DNA of 46,591 nt from Cyanobacteria bacterium SIG27 (GTDB lineage Bacteria; Cyanobacteriota; Vampirovibrionia; Gastranaerophilales; Gastranaerophilaceae), in the NCBI GenBank assembly GCA_015152565.1, contig SUTT01000013.1, positions 1-46,591 of the forward strand, given 5' to 3'. The position numbers were made by a program, and so were the translations under genes. Below are positions 1 through 8,043 of this stretch, piece after piece. Each line of letters starts with the position of its first letter. Position 1 is the stretch's first letter. The notes under the pieces are model-generated. The model ran no database searches. It saw only the letters and a list, made by a program, of their open reading frames with translations, and was not told the DNA's origin.

Positions 1-1437
1 AATTGCAGCTACAACATTCATCCAAATTTGCGCTCCATCTTGATTTTGAGCGATGCGCTCTGGCACTTGTTGAATTTGCTGTGGTTGAGCTTGTGCTTGA
101 GGCATTTGCGCTGGTTGTTCTATTGGGGCAGGCACAGGTTTTTGGGTTGGTGCTTGTTGCGCACTTTGAATTGGCGCTTGCGAAGTTTGGCTTATCGGTG
201 CTTGCGCATTTAGGGCTGCAGCTTTTGCATTTTGCATTGCCGAAATTGGCGAAGCTGGTTTTTGAATTGGTTGGCTTTGTTGAACTTGTTGCATTGGCGC
301 AGCGTTTTGAATTTGAACCTGTTGTGTTTGTGTTTTTAAATCCAATTTAGCGCAAGCTAGAGCTGCCAATTCCATCCAAAGATAAGGATTTGTCGAAACT
401 TTGATTTCCTTATAATATTCAATTAAAGTGTTTAAAATTTTGATAATTTTATTTTTATCAAAATTTAGTGCATTAATTTTTTCAATATCGGCATTAACTA
501 ACGATGTAAATTTAGTAATACTTTCGGGACTTGTCGAATTTAAAACTAAAATTACGTTTCTTAAAAATTCAATAAAGTTTTCAGCTAAATTTCTTGGCTC
601 GTTTCCTTTTGTGTAAATTTCATCAACGTTAATCAATGTTTGTTCGATATTTTCATCATAAATATTTTTTAATAGATTTAATAAAACGTCAAAGTTGATT
701 TTTCCTAAAAGTTCTTCAATTAAATCTTTAGTGATTTCATCTTTAACGCCTAAAATGCTAACTTGGTCTAAAAGAGCTAAAGAATCTCTTAAACCGCCTG
801 AAACATTTTTGGCAATAGTAAATAGAGCATCGTCTGTTATTTTAATGTTTTCAATGTCGGATATTTCTCTTAAGCGTTTAATGATGTCGTCTGTTGTAAT
901 TCTTCTTAAATCAAATCTTTGACATCTTGAAACAATTGTTTCTAAGACTTTATGAGGTTCGGTTGTTGCTAAAATAAAAATAACGTTTTTAGGTGGCTCT
1001 TCAAATGTTTTTAATAGTGCATTAAATGCATCATTTGAAAGCATGTGGACTTCATCTATAATAAAAATTTTATATTTTCCGTTAATTGGAGCATATTGAA
1101 CTTGTGCAATTAAATCTTTGGCATCTTGAATACCTCTATTTGAAGCAGCGTCAATTTCAATTACATCAAGACCTGATGTGTTTGTAATATCAACACAACT
1201 TGCGCATTTTTGGCAAGGCTCTAGTGTTGGACCGTGTTCACAGTTAAGAGATTTTGCTAAAATCCTAGCGGTTGAAGTTTTTCCTGTTCCTCTTGGTCCG
1301 CAAAATAAATAAGCATTTGCAATTCTGTTTAATTCAATTGCGTTAGACAATGCTTTCACTAAACTCTCTTGTCCTACAACATCTTTAAAAGATTGAGGGC
1401 GATATTTTCTAAATAACGGCAAATAATTTTGTTCCAT
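1..1437 (-). CDS. dnaX: DNA polymerase III subunit gamma/tau (5' part, runs off left edge)
   Basis: Clamp-loader ATPase that loads the sliding clamp for chromosome replication. I translated this from the minus strand: 479 codons are open with no stop before base 1, so the C-terminus lies outside the window. The N-terminus shows FRKYRPQSFKDVVGQ, a Walker A GPRGTGKT at about residues 47-54, a zinc module with Cys66, Cys75, Cys78 and Cys81, the Walker B DEVHML and the sensor region ATTEPHKVLETIVSRCQRF. These are diagnostic for DnaX. After domain III begins, a Gln/Pro/Ala-rich linker runs toward the edge, followed by a WMNVVAAI stretch. It is divergent from the response regulator gene to its right across about 140 bp. 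Confidence 0.97.
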   Translation of the reverse strand, partial: MEQNYLPLFRKYRPQSFKDVVGQESLVKALSNAIELNRIANAYLFCGPRGTGKTSTARILAKSLNCEHGPTLEPCQKCASCVDITNTSGLDVIEIDAASNRGIQDAKDLIAQVQYAPINGKYKIFIIDEVHMLSNDAFNALLKTFEEPPKNVIFILATTEPHKVLETIVSRCQRFDLRRITTDDIIKRLREISDIENIKITDDALFTIAKNVSGGLRDSLALLDQVSILGVKDEITKDLIEELLGKINFDVLLNLLKNIYDENIEQTLINVDEIYTKGNEPRNLAENFIEFLRNVILVLNSTSPESITKFTSLVNADIEKINALNFDKNKIIKILNTLIEYYKEIKVSTNPYLWMELAALACAKLDLKTQTQQVQIQNAAPMQQVQQSQPIQKPASPISAMQNAKAAALNAQAPISQTSQAPIQSAQQAPTQKPVPAPIEQPAQMPQAQAQPQQIQQVPERIAQNQDGAQIWMNVVAAI

Positions 1438-1479
1438 AAAATTATTATAATACAAAAAATTAAGCATGATTATATAACC

Positions 1480-1493
1480 TATCCAATTGGATA
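1480..1493. promoter_or_regulatory. 14-bp perfect palindrome in divergent promoter region
   Basis: TATCCAATTGGATA is a perfect palindrome in the spacer between dnaX (minus) and the LuxR-type regulator (plus), about 43 bp from the dnaX start and 87 bp from the regulator start. Its place fits an operator bound by a dimeric regulator, possibly autoregulation by the adjacent gene. This rests on symmetry and position only. Confidence 0.35.
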
Positions 1494-1579
1494 ACATCTA
1501 AACTAGACAATAGACTAATTGGCTCAATGACTAATGCGCTATAGTATTAACCTAACAATCAAAAGAAAGGTTATATATA

Positions 1580-2281
1580 ATGAGTTCTCAAATGGTAGAA
1601 AAAAATTTAAAAAGCAAAGATGTAAGAGTAATAATCGTTGAAGATTATAAATTAACTCGTGTTGGTTTAAGATATGCTCTAAATGAAATTGAAAATATCA
1701 ATGTCATAGCAGAAGCTCAAAATGCGGAATTAGGGCTTGAATTGATTAAAAAAGAGCAGCCTGATGTTGTTTTAATGGATTTGGGCTTACCAGGGATAAA
1801 TGGGCTTGAAGCAACAGCAAAAGTTAAAACAATTTCTCCAAATACTAAAGTAATTATTTTAACTTCTCATGATAGAGAAGAAGAAGTTGTTGCCTCTTTG
1901 GGTTCTGGCGCTAGCGGGTATTGTTTAAAAGATATCGACCCAATTACGTTATCAGGAGTAATTAAAAACGTTGCAAAAGGAGCTTGTTGGATAGATTCAA
2001 ACGTTGCGCATTTAGCTCTTAAATTCTTCCCGAAACCTGAAAACACTGAAATTATGCCATCAGCTCATACTATGGAAGCAAAAACAAGGCTTACTGAGAG
2101 AGAAAACGAGGTTTTAAAACTTTTGGTTCAAGGGAAATCAAACACTCAAATTGCCCAAGAATTAATCGTTTCTGTGCATACTGCAAAAGCACATGTTTGT
2201 TCGATTTTGCAAAAATTATGCGTGGATGATAGAGTGCAGGCTGCTGTTAAAGCGATTAAAGAGGGGATTGTGAGCGTTTAG
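1580..2281 (+). CDS. NarL/FixJ-family response regulator (REC + LuxR HTH)
   Basis: Two-component DNA-binding regulator, 233 aa. The receiver domain occupies about residues 14-135, with an acidic pocket (VEDYK near residue 20), the phospho-acceptor Asp67 in VVLMDLGLPG, and a conserved Lys in YCLKDID. The C-terminal LuxR-type helix-turn-helix covers about residues 168-232, starting LTERENEVLKLLVQGKSN and including VHTAKAHVCSILQKL. It stands alone with no histidine kinase beside it and ends in a strong bidirectional terminator. An AAAGAAAGG ribosome-binding stretch lies upstream of the ATG. The target genes cannot be read from the sequence. Confidence 0.9.
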   Translation: MSSQMVEKNLKSKDVRVIIVEDYKLTRVGLRYALNEIENINVIAEAQNAELGLELIKKEQPDVVLMDLGLPGINGLEATAKVKTISPNTKVIILTSHDREEEVVASLGSGASGYCLKDIDPITLSGVIKNVAKGACWIDSNVAHLALKFFPKPENTEIMPSAHTMEAKTRLTERENEVLKLLVQGKSNTQIAQELIVSVHTAKAHVCSILQKLCVDDRVQAAVKAIKEGIVSV

Positions 2282-2330
2282 GTTTGCAAATTGTCGTTTT
2301 AGGGCAAAGTTTGAAATCTAGTTTATATAT

Positions 2331-2358
2331 AAAAACCTCCTAGTAATAGGAGGTTTTT
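2331..2358. terminator. Rho-independent terminator, bidirectional
   Basis: A 12-bp perfect stem AAAAACCTCCTA / TAGGAGGTTTTT with a GTAA loop sits between the LuxR-type regulator and the convergent small membrane protein gene. The A and T runs make it able to end transcription from both sides. Confidence 0.9.
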
Positions 2359-2392
2359 ATTATATTAAATAAAGTTTAAAATTATGATTTTA

Positions 2393-2851
2393 TTATGCTT
2401 TTTGAGCTTTGTTTTCGTTTACTTTTTTAACACCATAAACTGCAGCAGCAACTACAGGAACTGCAACAACAACAGCAGTAATAACAGGGTGTTTTTTGAT
2501 TGAGTTTAATGCGCCTTTAACAATGCCTTTAGTGTTTTCTGCTGCTTCTTGAACAACTGCATCGTTTTTAGTCGCAACTTTTACATTATCAATAGATTCT
2601 GGATTAGCTATAACAGTGTTTCTGTTTGCTACTTGTCTGAATTGAACAACATCGCTTTTTAAATTTTTAGCTTCAATTGCTGCTTTTGCTTCATCAGAAA
2701 CTAAATCAGCAGCTCTGTCTACACCTGCTTTAGGGTCAAAATTTTCAATTGGATTTAATGTATTTTTTGGTATATTGTCATACCCAGGGAAGCTTTGTTT
2801 ATGAAACATTGCAATAGTATCGTGTACTGAGTTTGGTTGTACTGCTGTCAT
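2393..2851 (-). CDS. Hypothetical protein with C-terminal transmembrane helix
   Basis: I do not recognise this 152-aa protein. The first ~115 residues are soluble, rich in Asn, Ala and charged residues (for example AADLVSDEAKAAIEAKNLKS) and look helical. A single hydrophobic segment, HPVITAVVVAVPVVAAAVYG, lies near the C-terminus, followed by a Lys-rich tail, which suggests a tail-anchored or single-pass inner-membrane protein. There is no Sec signal peptide. Upstream is an AAGAAAGG-type ribosome-binding site and a roughly 120-nt leader that is alignable with the leader of the neighbouring gene at 3058-3549, so the two genes are probably co-regulated although their proteins are not evidently related. 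Confidence 0.75.
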   Translation of the reverse strand: MTAVQPNSVHDTIAMFHKQSFPGYDNIPKNTLNPIENFDPKAGVDRAADLVSDEAKAAIEAKNLKSDVVQFRQVANRNTVIANPESIDNVKVATKNDAVVQEAAENTKGIVKGALNSIKKHPVITAVVVAVPVVAAAVYGVKKVNENKAQKA

Positions 2852-2918
2852 AATTTAAACCTTTCTTCTTATTATTATTATTTACACCTGACACTACAAA
2901 ACATGTAAATTTTATTTG

Positions 2919-2990
2919 TTGCGTGAATTGGCATTAAATGTTAAGTTATGTTAATTTCAATTTACATGTGTAGATAAATTATAACATAAA
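2919..2990 (-). promoter_or_regulatory. Promoter and leader, copy A of a duplicated element
   Basis: Read on the minus strand, a TATAAT -10 box (plus 2978-2983) is followed 13 nt later by a CATG word and 57 nt later by the GCGTGAA word (plus 2921-2927). The same words occur at exactly the same spacing in copy B at 3607-3680. In an ungapped 63-nt alignment I count 45 identities. The transcript would carry a leader of about 120 nt before the hypothetical protein ending at 2393. Confidence 0.55.
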
Positions 2991-2996
2991 AACAAT

Positions 2997-3026
2997 AAAA
3001 TTGCTCTCAATTTTGAGAGCAATTTT
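2997..3026 (-). terminator. Rho-independent terminator
   Basis: A 14-bp perfect stem AAAATTGCTCTCAA / TTGAGAGCAATTTT with a 2-nt spacer at the tip lies just downstream of the gene ending at 3058 and just upstream of the promoter of the next minus-strand gene. It separates two independently transcribed units. Confidence 0.9.
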
Positions 3027-3057
3027 ATTTATATTATATATTTCAAAACTATGCTAT

Positions 3058-3549
3058 TTATTTTCCGGCTTTTTCAACTAAATCTTTCATAATTTCAGCA
3101 GCTTCTGCTTGAGCTTTTTGAATATCTAAATCTGCTCTTTTGGTAACTACATTATTAACAAAATCTGAACTATTGAAAACGCTGTCTAATTCTAATTGTT
3201 TTAAATCATGATTGGCAACGTTTCTTTCAACTCTTGCAATTTCATCATTTAAGTCAGCTGTTCTGATAGTATTAAGAGCATGTTTTACACTTGTGTTGAA
3301 TGTTTCTAATTCTTGACCAGGGTTTGTTTTTGGTTGCCAACTGCCTGGAACAAACACAGGTTCTGTTTTGCCTGCTTTAATTCTTTTAATTAAAGCAATT
3401 GTGCCTAGAGTTGCAGCTGTTATGCCAAGTGCTGCAATAGCAATCTTTTTAACTGTTTCTTTTTTGTTGTTTGTAGATGGATTTTTAGTTGATTTAATTT
3501 TTCCTTGGAAGCTAACTGTTTGATTAGCATTAATTTTTGAAATACTCAT
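3058..3549 (-). CDS. Hypothetical membrane-anchored protein with N-terminal SFQGK motif
   Basis: Unrecognised 163-aa protein. The N-terminus MSISKINANQTVSFQGKI carries a V-S-F-Q-G motif that resembles INFGAQ and VSFKDR at the starts of two other proteins in this window (36095-36532 and 36561-38126). A basic stretch and one hydrophobic helix (IAIAALGITAATLGTIALI, about residues 37-55) follow, and then a soluble, charged, probably helical C-terminal domain of ~100 residues. It has its own promoter/leader and terminator. The leader is alignable with that of the 2393-2851 gene. No enzymatic motif is visible. Confidence 0.75.
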   Translation of the reverse strand: MSISKINANQTVSFQGKIKSTKNPSTNNKKETVKKIAIAALGITAATLGTIALIKRIKAGKTEPVFVPGSWQPKTNPGQELETFNTSVKHALNTIRTADLNDEIARVERNVANHDLKQLELDSVFNSSDFVNNVVTKRADLDIQKAQAEAAEIMKDLVEKAGK

Positions 3550-3606
3550 TTTAATTTCCTTTATAAAATGTTTTACCTAACAATACAATTCGTGTGAATT
3601 TAAAAG

Positions 3607-3680
3607 TTTGCGTGAAATTGATGAAAATATTAAGAAATATAAACTTAATTTTTCATGCGTAGATTAATTTTATCACAAAA
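3607..3680 (-). promoter_or_regulatory. Promoter and leader, copy B of a duplicated element
   Basis: On the minus strand a TAAAAT -10 box (plus 3667-3672) precedes CATG (plus 3654-3657) and GCGTGAA (plus 3610-3616) at the same spacing as in copy A. It drives the gene ending at 3058 with a leader of about 110 nt. The spacer between this element and mlaE (3781) must also hold the mlaE promoter. Confidence 0.55.
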
Positions 3681-3780
3681 AAAATAAAGCAACATATCTT
3701 TAATAAAAACTTGTCATCTATTTAGCCCAAATGCGCCATATAAACCTTTTTAAAATTATTTTTTAATATAAAATAAGAAT

Positions 3781-4578
3781 ATGTTCGAACTTAATAAAAC
3801 ACTCACTTTTCAAGGCTTTTTGCTGCTTTGGAAAGAAATAAGAGAGTTTTTAATCACCCTTGGAAATATTGGGTGTGATTTTTCACGTGTGGTTGTTCAT
3901 CTTCTTAAAATGAAAATTAATTTAAAAGAAGTAATTGAACAATCAAAACGCTTCGCTTACGACAGCCTCCCCATTAGTTTAACAATTGTTGGAATGACAG
4001 CGGCAATCATTGCGATGCAACTAGCGCCGGAGCTTGCAAAGCAAGGCGGTGCGGACTATACAGGAATGTTATCTGCTCTTGTTATGGTTCGTGAACTTGC
4101 GGTTGTAATGAGTGGTTTTGCGATTATTTCAATGGTGGGCTCATCTTTTGCTTCCGAAATTGCTTCAATGTCTGTAACAGAGCAAATTAGCGCAATGAAA
4201 GTTTTAAGAGTTGACCCTGTTGAATATTTAATCGTTCCAAGGTTTTTAGCAGGCTTTTTATTTATGCCTGTTGTTTTTATTATTAGTGCATTTTTTGGTT
4301 TAATTTGTGCTGGCGCTGTTTCTCATTATTGCGCTGATTTAAGCATATTAAACTACATTACTTCAATGTGGCATGGGTTATATGTTAGAGATATTTTTAT
4401 CGCTATTTTAAAAAGTGCCGTTTTTGGAGGAACTATTGCGTTAATTAGCTGTTCATGCGGATATGCGACACGAGGGGGTGCTAAAGAGGTCGGTTTAGCA
4501 ACAACAAAAGCGGTAGTTTGGTCGTTTTTAGCTATAGCAGTTTGGGATTTTATTTTTGCTGCTATGTTTTATCTATAG
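3781..4578 (+). CDS. mlaE: MlaE-family lipid ABC transporter permease
   Basis: Inner-membrane permease of an Mla/Mce-type phospholipid transporter, 265 aa, near the family's usual length. It shows the MlaE pattern: an amphipathic N-terminus, then SLPISLTIVGMTAAIIAMQ, a conserved ALVMVRELAVVMSGF stretch (about residues 96-110), MSVTEQISAMKVLRVDP, and several hydrophobic helices. Family knowledge: MlaE forms the membrane channel with the MlaF ATPase and the MlaD/MCE protein, moving lipids between inner and outer membranes. It is the first gene of mlaE-mlaF-mlaD-lpxK. The ribosome-binding site is weak (AAGAAT just before the ATG), so the start is slightly uncertain. Confidence 0.93.
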   Translation: MFELNKTLTFQGFLLLWKEIREFLITLGNIGCDFSRVVVHLLKMKINLKEVIEQSKRFAYDSLPISLTIVGMTAAIIAMQLAPELAKQGGADYTGMLSALVMVRELAVVMSGFAIISMVGSSFASEIASMSVTEQISAMKVLRVDPVEYLIVPRFLAGFLFMPVVFIISAFFGLICAGAVSHYCADLSILNYITSMWHGLYVRDIFIAILKSAVFGGTIALISCSCGYATRGGAKEVGLATTKAVVWSFLAIAVWDFIFAAMFYL

Positions 4579-4587
4579 GAAATTAAA

Positions 4588-5313
4588 ATGTCATTAGAAG
4601 TTAAAAATTTAAATAAAACATTTGATAATAGAAAAATTTTAAATAATATTTCTTTCAAAGTTGAAAATGGGCAAACTCTTGGGGTGATTGGTTTTTCAGG
4701 AAGCGGTAAATCAACATTATTAAAAATTATCTCTGGAATTTTATACGAAGATAGTGGCGAAATAATTTATCCACAAAATTCTGAAATTGCTATGGCTTTT
4801 CAATACAGTGCGCTTTTTGATTTTTTAAATGTTCACGATAATATCGCTTTTCCTTTGATGGAAAGAAAAGAATTTAGAGGAAAATATACAAGCGAAGAAA
4901 TTTCAAAACTTGTAGCACAAAAATTAAAGCTTGTTGGCTTAGAGGGGATTGAAGAAAAATATCCATCAGAGCTATCTGGCGGTATGCAAAAAAGAGTCGG
5001 GTTTGCTCGTGCGATTGTGACCAATCCTAATATAATCTTATATGACGAACCAACAGCAGGGCTAGACCCTGTAACATCAACCATGATTGAAGATTATATT
5101 GTTCAATTGAAAAAAGAATTAAACGCAGCTTGCATTGTTGTAACGCATCAGCTTTCAACAATAAAAAGAGCAGTAGATTCTGTTATTATGCTATATCAGG
5201 GAAATATTGTTTTTGCTGGTTCTGTTCAAGAGCTTTTATATGGAAATAATGAATATGCTAAACAGTTTGTTTCAGCGTCAATTCAAGGACCAATGAATAT
5301 AGCAACAAAATAG
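4588..5313 (+). CDS. mlaF: MlaF-family ABC transporter ATP-binding protein
   Basis: Cytoplasmic ATPase that powers the Mla-type lipid transporter, 241 aa. Walker A GFSGSGKS is at residues 35-42, the Q-loop is near FQYSALFD, the ABC signature LSGGMQKR is at 129-136, and Walker B IILYDEPTAGLDP has the catalytic Glu at 154. The H-loop is VVTHQ. The LSGGMQKR form of the signature is typical of MlaF/Mkl/TGD3-type ATPases. A TAGGAA ribosome-binding site overlaps the stop of mlaE, and the gap is 9 bp, so the genes are translationally linked. Confidence 0.95.
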   Translation: MSLEVKNLNKTFDNRKILNNISFKVENGQTLGVIGFSGSGKSTLLKIISGILYEDSGEIIYPQNSEIAMAFQYSALFDFLNVHDNIAFPLMERKEFRGKYTSEEISKLVAQKLKLVGLEGIEEKYPSELSGGMQKRVGFARAIVTNPNIILYDEPTAGLDPVTSTMIEDYIVQLKKELNAACIVVTHQLSTIKRAVDSVIMLYQGNIVFAGSVQELLYGNNEYAKQFVSASIQGPMNIATK

Positions 5314-5334
5314 AAATTAATTAAGGGAAGAAAA

Positions 5335-6699
5335 ATGAATAAAAAGAAAAAATACGCATCATCTTTAAAAGTCGGTTTAATGACCTTGGGTGCTATATCT
5401 ATATTAATTTTTACAGTTCTTTGGGTTAAAGGAAGAAGTTTATCCGCAGGTGAGCGTATAGATTTAGCGTTTAAAGATGTTAACGGTATGCGTGCGGGTT
5501 CTGCTGTTCAGATGATGGGGCTTAGAATTGGGCAAGTAGAAGATATCACCCCTGTTATTCAAGGAAAAGATAGCTATGTTAAACTTAGATTTGTAATAAC
5601 AGAAAAAGGGATTAAAATCCCACACGCTTCAACGATTTCTATACAACAATCAGGAATTATTGGCGAACAGTTTTTAGAAGTTACTCCACCAAAAAACGAA
5701 TTTATGTATGCTGAAACTTCTAAAAAAACAACAATTGTTGAAAAAGACCAACCAATTTTTATGGAATTATCGCAAGGCATGGTTCAAATTGGTAAAGCGG
5801 TTGAAGCTGATGTTGTTAAAAAATCTCAAATTCCATTTGAGCTAAGACAAAAAATGTCTACAAATAATGTATTAAAACTTGTTTATAATATTGAACTTCC
5901 GGGGCTGATTTTAGATAAAAATTCGCTTTCAATGAAGATTAAAGATGGAAAAATAATTTTCTATATGCTTGATGGTGAAATCATTGAAACACCAAACAAA
6001 GATTTAAAATATACAGTAATTGAACCTATGAGATTATCAGACTTTATGGATTTAGGTTTCCGTGCAACGCATGCTATGCTTGAAACTAATGATAAAATTA
6101 CTGAAATTTTGTCTGATGAATTTATTGGTGGAATTAAAACTTCTGTTCAGAATATTAGCTTGTTAACTCAAAGCGCTAATACAACATTAGATAAAGCAGC
6201 ATTGTTAATTGATTCATCAAAAGCTGAACTTGAAGAGTTAACAAACCAATCGCAAGATTTAATTAAAAATTTAAATATCTTATCTTGTAACTTAAACGAA
6301 TTAATTTCAGATGAAACATTGAAAAATGACGTTGTTTCAAGCATTAAATCAATCGGAAAAATGTCTGAAAACATTAATAAAGTGTTAGAAGACGAGCAAA
6401 CTGCTGAAATTATGGCAAATGTTAATGAAACATCAAGAAATTTAGCTGATATTTCAAGCTATATTAATGAATATACAAAAGATGAAAAATTAAAAGAAGA
6501 TGTTACAACAACAGTTGCAAATTTATCTTCAATTACATCTAATATTGCAAAAATTATGGATGATTATAACAAACTTGAAGATGATGAAAAATTAAAATTA
6601 AAATCAACAGTTAAAGATGTTTTAACTATAACTAAAAACGTTAAAAAATTCTCTGAAAAATTAAACAAACGTTTCTTATTGTTTAGATTGATGTTCTAA
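5335..6699 (+). CDS. mlaD: MlaD/MCE-domain lipid transport protein with long helical tail
   Basis: Substrate-binding periplasmic component of the Mla-type transporter, 454 aa. It has a basic N-terminus and a single membrane anchor (about residues 12-30), followed by one MCE domain (about 37-115, with FKDVNGMRAGSAVQMMGLRI and GIIGEQFLEVTP). From about residue 240 the protein is a long, helical, Asn/Ser/Lys-rich region with related segments spaced ~50 residues (SDETLKNDVVSSI, KDEKLKEDVTTTV, DDEKLKLKSTVKDV). It is much longer than E. coli MlaD (~180 aa) and more like the single-MCE proteins of cyanobacteria and plastids with extended C-termini. An AAGGGAAG ribosome-binding site precedes the ATG. 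Confidence 0.9.
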   Translation: MNKKKKYASSLKVGLMTLGAISILIFTVLWVKGRSLSAGERIDLAFKDVNGMRAGSAVQMMGLRIGQVEDITPVIQGKDSYVKLRFVITEKGIKIPHASTISIQQSGIIGEQFLEVTPPKNEFMYAETSKKTTIVEKDQPIFMELSQGMVQIGKAVEADVVKKSQIPFELRQKMSTNNVLKLVYNIELPGLILDKNSLSMKIKDGKIIFYMLDGEIIETPNKDLKYTVIEPMRLSDFMDLGFRATHAMLETNDKITEILSDEFIGGIKTSVQNISLLTQSANTTLDKAALLIDSSKAELEELTNQSQDLIKNLNILSCNLNELISDETLKNDVVSSIKSIGKMSENINKVLEDEQTAEIMANVNETSRNLADISSYINEYTKDEKLKEDVTTTVANLSSITSNIAKIMDDYNKLEDDEKLKLKSTVKDVLTITKNVKKFSEKLNKRFLLFRLMF

Positions 6700-6706
6700 G
6701 GAAAAA

Positions 6707-7750
6707 ATGGGTAATTTTAAAACAGATTTTCAGTTAATTCATTATAATAAAAAGAAGCCAAATTTCTTTTTGGCGCTTGGATTATCTGTTGGTGAATTTT
6801 TTTATAAATCAATAATTAAAACAAAAAATTTCTTATATGAAAAAAATGTTTTAAAAGAAGAAGAAATTGGAGCAAATGTCATTTGCGTCGGTAATTTAAC
6901 AACTGGAGGAGTAGGAAAAACCCCAACTGTTATTGAATTAGCAAATGAATTATCAAAAAGCAAAAAAGTTGCAATAATTTCAAGAGGTTATGGTGCAAAA
7001 ATTTCCAATAAAATCCCAAATGTAATTAAAGATTATAAAGAAATTAAGTTTGAAAACGGGCGTTTATGTGGAGATGAACCATATCAAATTGCAAAAAAGG
7101 TGAATAAAAATGTTATAGTTATCACTTGTTCAAATAGAAAATTATCTTCTGAACTTGCAATTGTCAAATATGGCGCAGAAGTTATCATCATGGATGATGG
7201 GTTTTCTAATCGTAAATTAAAAAAAGATAAAACAATTGTTGCAATTGATTCTAAAATGCGCTTTGGAAATAACCATTTATTGCCTTATGGACCATTAAGA
7301 GAGCCTATCAGCGAGATTAAGCGTGCAGATGAAATTGTTTTGGTTAATAAAGGCGATGAAAATTTAGAAGATGCAATTAATTGGGTAAAACAATTTAATA
7401 AACCAATTCAATTATGCCAAATGAAACCAAAAAGAATATATAATATTCAATCTGGAGCAGATGTTAAATTAAATAATATTAAAGCAATCGCATTCTGTGC
7501 CATTGGTCAACCGGAGCAGTTTTTTGATTTTGCAAAAGAATTTTATGAAATTACTCCTGTTGTTTTTGAAGATCATCATAAATATGCAAAAAAAGATATT
7601 GAAAGTTTGATAAAATTAGCTAAAGAAAACAATATCGCTACTTTTATAACCACCCAAAAAGATGAAACCAAAGTTGCTTCCTTGATTGAAAACGTAAATG
7701 GCTATTCTTTTAATGTTTTAGAGCTTGAAACAAGTATTGATGAAGTATAA
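6707..7750 (+). CDS. lpxK: Tetraacyldisaccharide 4'-kinase (lipid A biosynthesis)
   Basis: Phosphorylates the 4' position of the tetraacyldisaccharide-1-phosphate precursor of lipid A at the inner membrane, 347 aa. An N-terminal membrane-associated helix (FFLALGLSVGEFFYKSI) is followed by the P-loop region VGNLTTGGVGKTP (GGVGKT at 67-72), ISRGYG, the GDEP motif, and IIMDDGFSNRKLKKD, all characteristic of LpxK. The gene begins 7 bp after mlaD, making it the last gene of the lipid-trafficking operon and supporting an LPS-bearing outer membrane. A terminator follows. Confidence 0.95.
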   Translation: MGNFKTDFQLIHYNKKKPNFFLALGLSVGEFFYKSIIKTKNFLYEKNVLKEEEIGANVICVGNLTTGGVGKTPTVIELANELSKSKKVAIISRGYGAKISNKIPNVIKDYKEIKFENGRLCGDEPYQIAKKVNKNVIVITCSNRKLSSELAIVKYGAEVIIMDDGFSNRKLKKDKTIVAIDSKMRFGNNHLLPYGPLREPISEIKRADEIVLVNKGDENLEDAINWVKQFNKPIQLCQMKPKRIYNIQSGADVKLNNIKAIAFCAIGQPEQFFDFAKEFYEITPVVFEDHHKYAKKDIESLIKLAKENNIATFITTQKDETKVASLIENVNGYSFNVLELETSIDEV

Positions 7751-7765
7751 GAATTATTGAATTAA

Positions 7766-7797
7766 AAATGCTACAAGGTATAACTCTTGTAGCATTT
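7766..7797 (+). terminator. Terminator of the mla-lpxK operon
   Basis: A perfect 12-bp stem AAATGCTACAAG / CTTGTAGCATTT with an 8-nt loop lies 16 bp after the lpxK stop and is followed by an AT-rich stretch. Confidence 0.85.
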
Positions 7798-7822
7798 ATT
7801 AAACTTGAAATTATTTGTTTTA

Positions 7823-7889
7823 GTCATATTGAGCGTTAGCGAAATATCTTTTATTTAAAAGATATTTCGGGCTTTGCCCTCAGAATGAC
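7823..7889. repeat. Palindromic repeat element, 67-nt hairpin
   Basis: The outer arms GTCATATTGAG and CTCAGAATGAC pair imperfectly. Inside is a perfect 12-bp stem GAAATATCTTTT / AAAAGATATTTC with an ATTT loop. The right arm reads GGGCTTTGCCCTCAGAATGAC; a related word (GTCGTTCTGAGCGTAAGCGAAGAATCT shortened: TTCTGAGCGTAAGCG) occurs near 46230. It has the look of a REP/MITE-like intergenic palindrome, directly joined to the 106-bp repeat on its right. Confidence 0.7.
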
Positions 7890-7898
7890 TGAGTGGCT

Positions 7899-8043
7899 GG
7901 CGTTCGCTCGACTATCGTCGGCTCCTTGCCTTTCGGGTACGGTATCCGCTCTTGCCGCCTGCTCATCGCAGCCGTCTGCGAGCTTCACACACCTTTGCCC
8001 TCAAGGCGTTCGCTCGACTATCGTCGGCTCCTTGCCTTTCGGG
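7899..8043 (-). repeat. GC-rich 106-bp-period repeat, 1.4 copies
   Basis: The word GGCGTTCGCTCGACTATCGT occurs at 7899 and again at 8005, a period of 106 bp. The same unit, in the opposite orientation, is tandemly arrayed at 10941-11210. Here the repeat starts at the base directly after the rpsO stop codon when read on the minus strand (CCCGAAAGGCAAGG...). It is far more GC-rich than the genes around it. I see no convincing coding frame in it. Confidence 0.9.

Noticed and set aside
3-922. Plus-strand frames at the left edge
   Set aside because: They are antisense to dnaX, including Leu-rich shadows of its Gln/Pro-rich linker.
2393-3549. Paralogy of the two small membrane proteins
   Set aside because: Their promoter-leaders align, but the proteins differ in the place of the membrane helix and share no clear sequence blocks.
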